A stretch of DNA of 64,000 nucleotides from Clostridia bacterium. Its GTDB lineage: Bacteria; Bacillota; Clostridia; Oscillospirales; Acutalibacteraceae. Both the position numbers and the translations under genes were made by a program. The notes under the pieces were generated by a model. That model had not been told where the DNA came from. It worked only from the letters and a program-made list of their open reading frames with translations, and did not search any database. Where the stretch lies: positions 124,001-188,000 of the forward strand of contig JAGBSO010000030.1 of assembly GCA_017631795.1 (NCBI GenBank), written 5' to 3'. Positions 63,056 to 64,000 of the stretch are shown here, piece after piece. The stretch's first letter is position 1. Every line of letters starts with the position of its first letter.

Positions 63056-64000
63056 AGCATGTTAATGTAGCTTTATTTGTGCCCCATGAAGGCTGTCCGC
63101 ATATGTGTTCTTTCTGCAATCAGAAAACTATATCGGGAAGTGCAAAAAAACTGACAAAAGAAGATATTGATGAAGCTGTAAAAATCGCAACAGCACGTGA
63201 TTATGATAAATCAGACAGTGAAATTGCCTTTTTCGGCGGCAGCTTTACCGCAATTGATAAAGAGTATATGACATATCTTCTTGAGAGTTCTTATCCGTAT
63301 GTTAAGGATGGTCTTTTTAAAGGAATAAGATGTTCAACCAGGCCCGATGCAATTGATGAAGATATTCTTGAGCTTCTGAAAAAATACGGAGTGACAGCAA
63401 TTGAACTCGGTGCACAGAGTATGTCCGATAATGTTCTTGTGATGAATGACAGAGGGCATACATCAGCCGATGTTGTAAGAGCATCTGAACTTATAAAATA
63501 TCACGGATTTGAACTTGGACTTCAGATGATGACAGGTCTTTACGGCGATACTGATGAATCAGCAATTGCAACTGCTGAAAAAATCATCAGTCTGAAACCT
63601 GATACTGTCAGAATTTATCCAACAGTTGTTCTTGAAAACACACGTCTTGAATCTCTTTACGAAAAAGGAGAATACACTCCGCAGACAGTTGAAGAAGCTG
63701 TAAATCTGTGCAGTAAACTGCTTGACATGTTCAATGAAGCTTCCGTAAAAGTTATAAGACTCGGACTTCATTCCGGCGGGAATGTTGAAGACGGATTTGT
63801 TGCAGGTGCATATCATCCGGCATTCAGAGAACTTTGTGAAAGCAGACTTTACTTTGAAAAGTGCTGCAGAATAATTCAGCAAAACAATATAACAGGAAAA
63901 ATAACAATATATGTAAGTCCCTCAGAAATATCTAAGATGACGGGACAGAAAAGAAGCAATATTGAGAGTTTTTCGCGGATGGGAATTTCCGCACAGGTAA
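63052..64000 (+). CDS. Elp3-like radical SAM protein (3' truncated by the window)
   Basis: About 316 residues are visible and the frame is open at the edge. The radical SAM cluster motif lies in CPHMCSFCNQKTISG, FFGGSFTAID follows, and IRCSTRPDAID and RGHTSADVVRA match the Elp3-type N-terminal domain of the radical SAM proteins found between rnc and smc in Clostridia. The ATG overlaps the rnc stop (ATGA), so it is coupled to it. The role may be tRNA or other RNA modification; the C-terminal domain is outside the window. Confidence 0.85.
   Translation, partial: MKHVNVALFVPHEGCPHMCSFCNQKTISGSAKKLTKEDIDEAVKIATARDYDKSDSEIAFFGGSFTAIDKEYMTYLLESSYPYVKDGLFKGIRCSTRPDAIDEDILELLKKYGVTAIELGAQSMSDNVLVMNDRGHTSADVVRASELIKYHGFELGLQMMTGLYGDTDESAIATAEKIISLKPDTVRIYPTVVLENTRLESLYEKGEYTPQTVEEAVNLCSKLLDMFNEASVKVIRLGLHSGGNVEDGFVAGAYHPAFRELCESRLYFEKCCRIIQQNNITGKITIYVSPSEISKMTGQKRSNIESFSRMGISAQV

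Overview
The window looks like a chromosomal segment of a low-GC, Gram-positive, spore-forming anaerobe of the class Clostridia. A Ruminococcus-like or other Oscillospirales lineage is the best guess. The evidence is Firmicute-style T-box, manganese and L20 leader RNAs, AGGAGG ribosome binding sites, TTGACA/TATAAT promoters, spoIIID, class B sortases, and several secreted proteins with type I dockerin modules. That placement is inferred from gene content, not from a search. I see no rRNA, tRNA, CRISPR array, prophage or intact insertion sequence.

Layout. (1) 1-9.5 kb: mixed metabolism. It holds a partial secreted nuclease-like gene, an SDR protein, tcdA, a GH29 fucosidase, a three-gene GlpA-like FAD/iron-sulfur dehydrogenase operon, a secreted phosphoesterase, and a PHP phosphoesterase coupled to a Cys-rich YkgJ-like gene. 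(2) 9.7-19.8 kb: a complete branched-chain amino acid block in two units, leuACDB behind a leucine T-box and ilvBNCD behind its own promoter. A DUF815 ATPase and spoIIID follow. (3) 21.4-33.1 kb, minus strand: a tightly packed run of nine genes (cinA-C, two sortase B genes, a degenerate CinA-N-like membrane protein, a SpoIID-like dockerin protein, galE, a dockerin protein, a ceramidase-like protein and homoserine dehydrogenase). Next to it is a separately promoted vWA surface protein with an IPQTG sorting signal. (4) 33.3-37.6 kb: zapA-dut-dnaD-dnaC-rsmA-tmk, a division and replication operon. (5) 37.7-41.4 kb, minus strand: an unusual four-gene operon (two FlaR/adenylate-kinase-like P-loop proteins, a glycosidase-like protein and a radical SAM protein) behind a strong promoter and a structured leader that ends in a terminator. 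(6) 41.4-45.2 kb: a DUF554 protein, and a P-type Ca/Mn ATPase under a yybP-ykoY (Mn2+) riboswitch. (7) 45.3-50.7 kb: ttcA-like, apgM, metY, and a secreted LRR-dockerin protein. (8) 50.7-53.8 kb: a phosphoglucomutase / micro-protein / U32 peptidase operon. (9) 53.9-64 kb: yifB(comM), then infC-rpmI-rplT with an L20-type leader, then trmH-dprA-topA-trmFO-rnc and a truncated radical SAM gene.

The parts most worth following up are the surface operon of region 3, the leader-controlled kinase/glycosidase/radical SAM operon of region 5, and the start-codon and RNA-structure details at infC. In region 3 the interesting points are the tandem sortases, the separated CinA halves and a SpoIID domain whose conserved motifs occur in permuted order.
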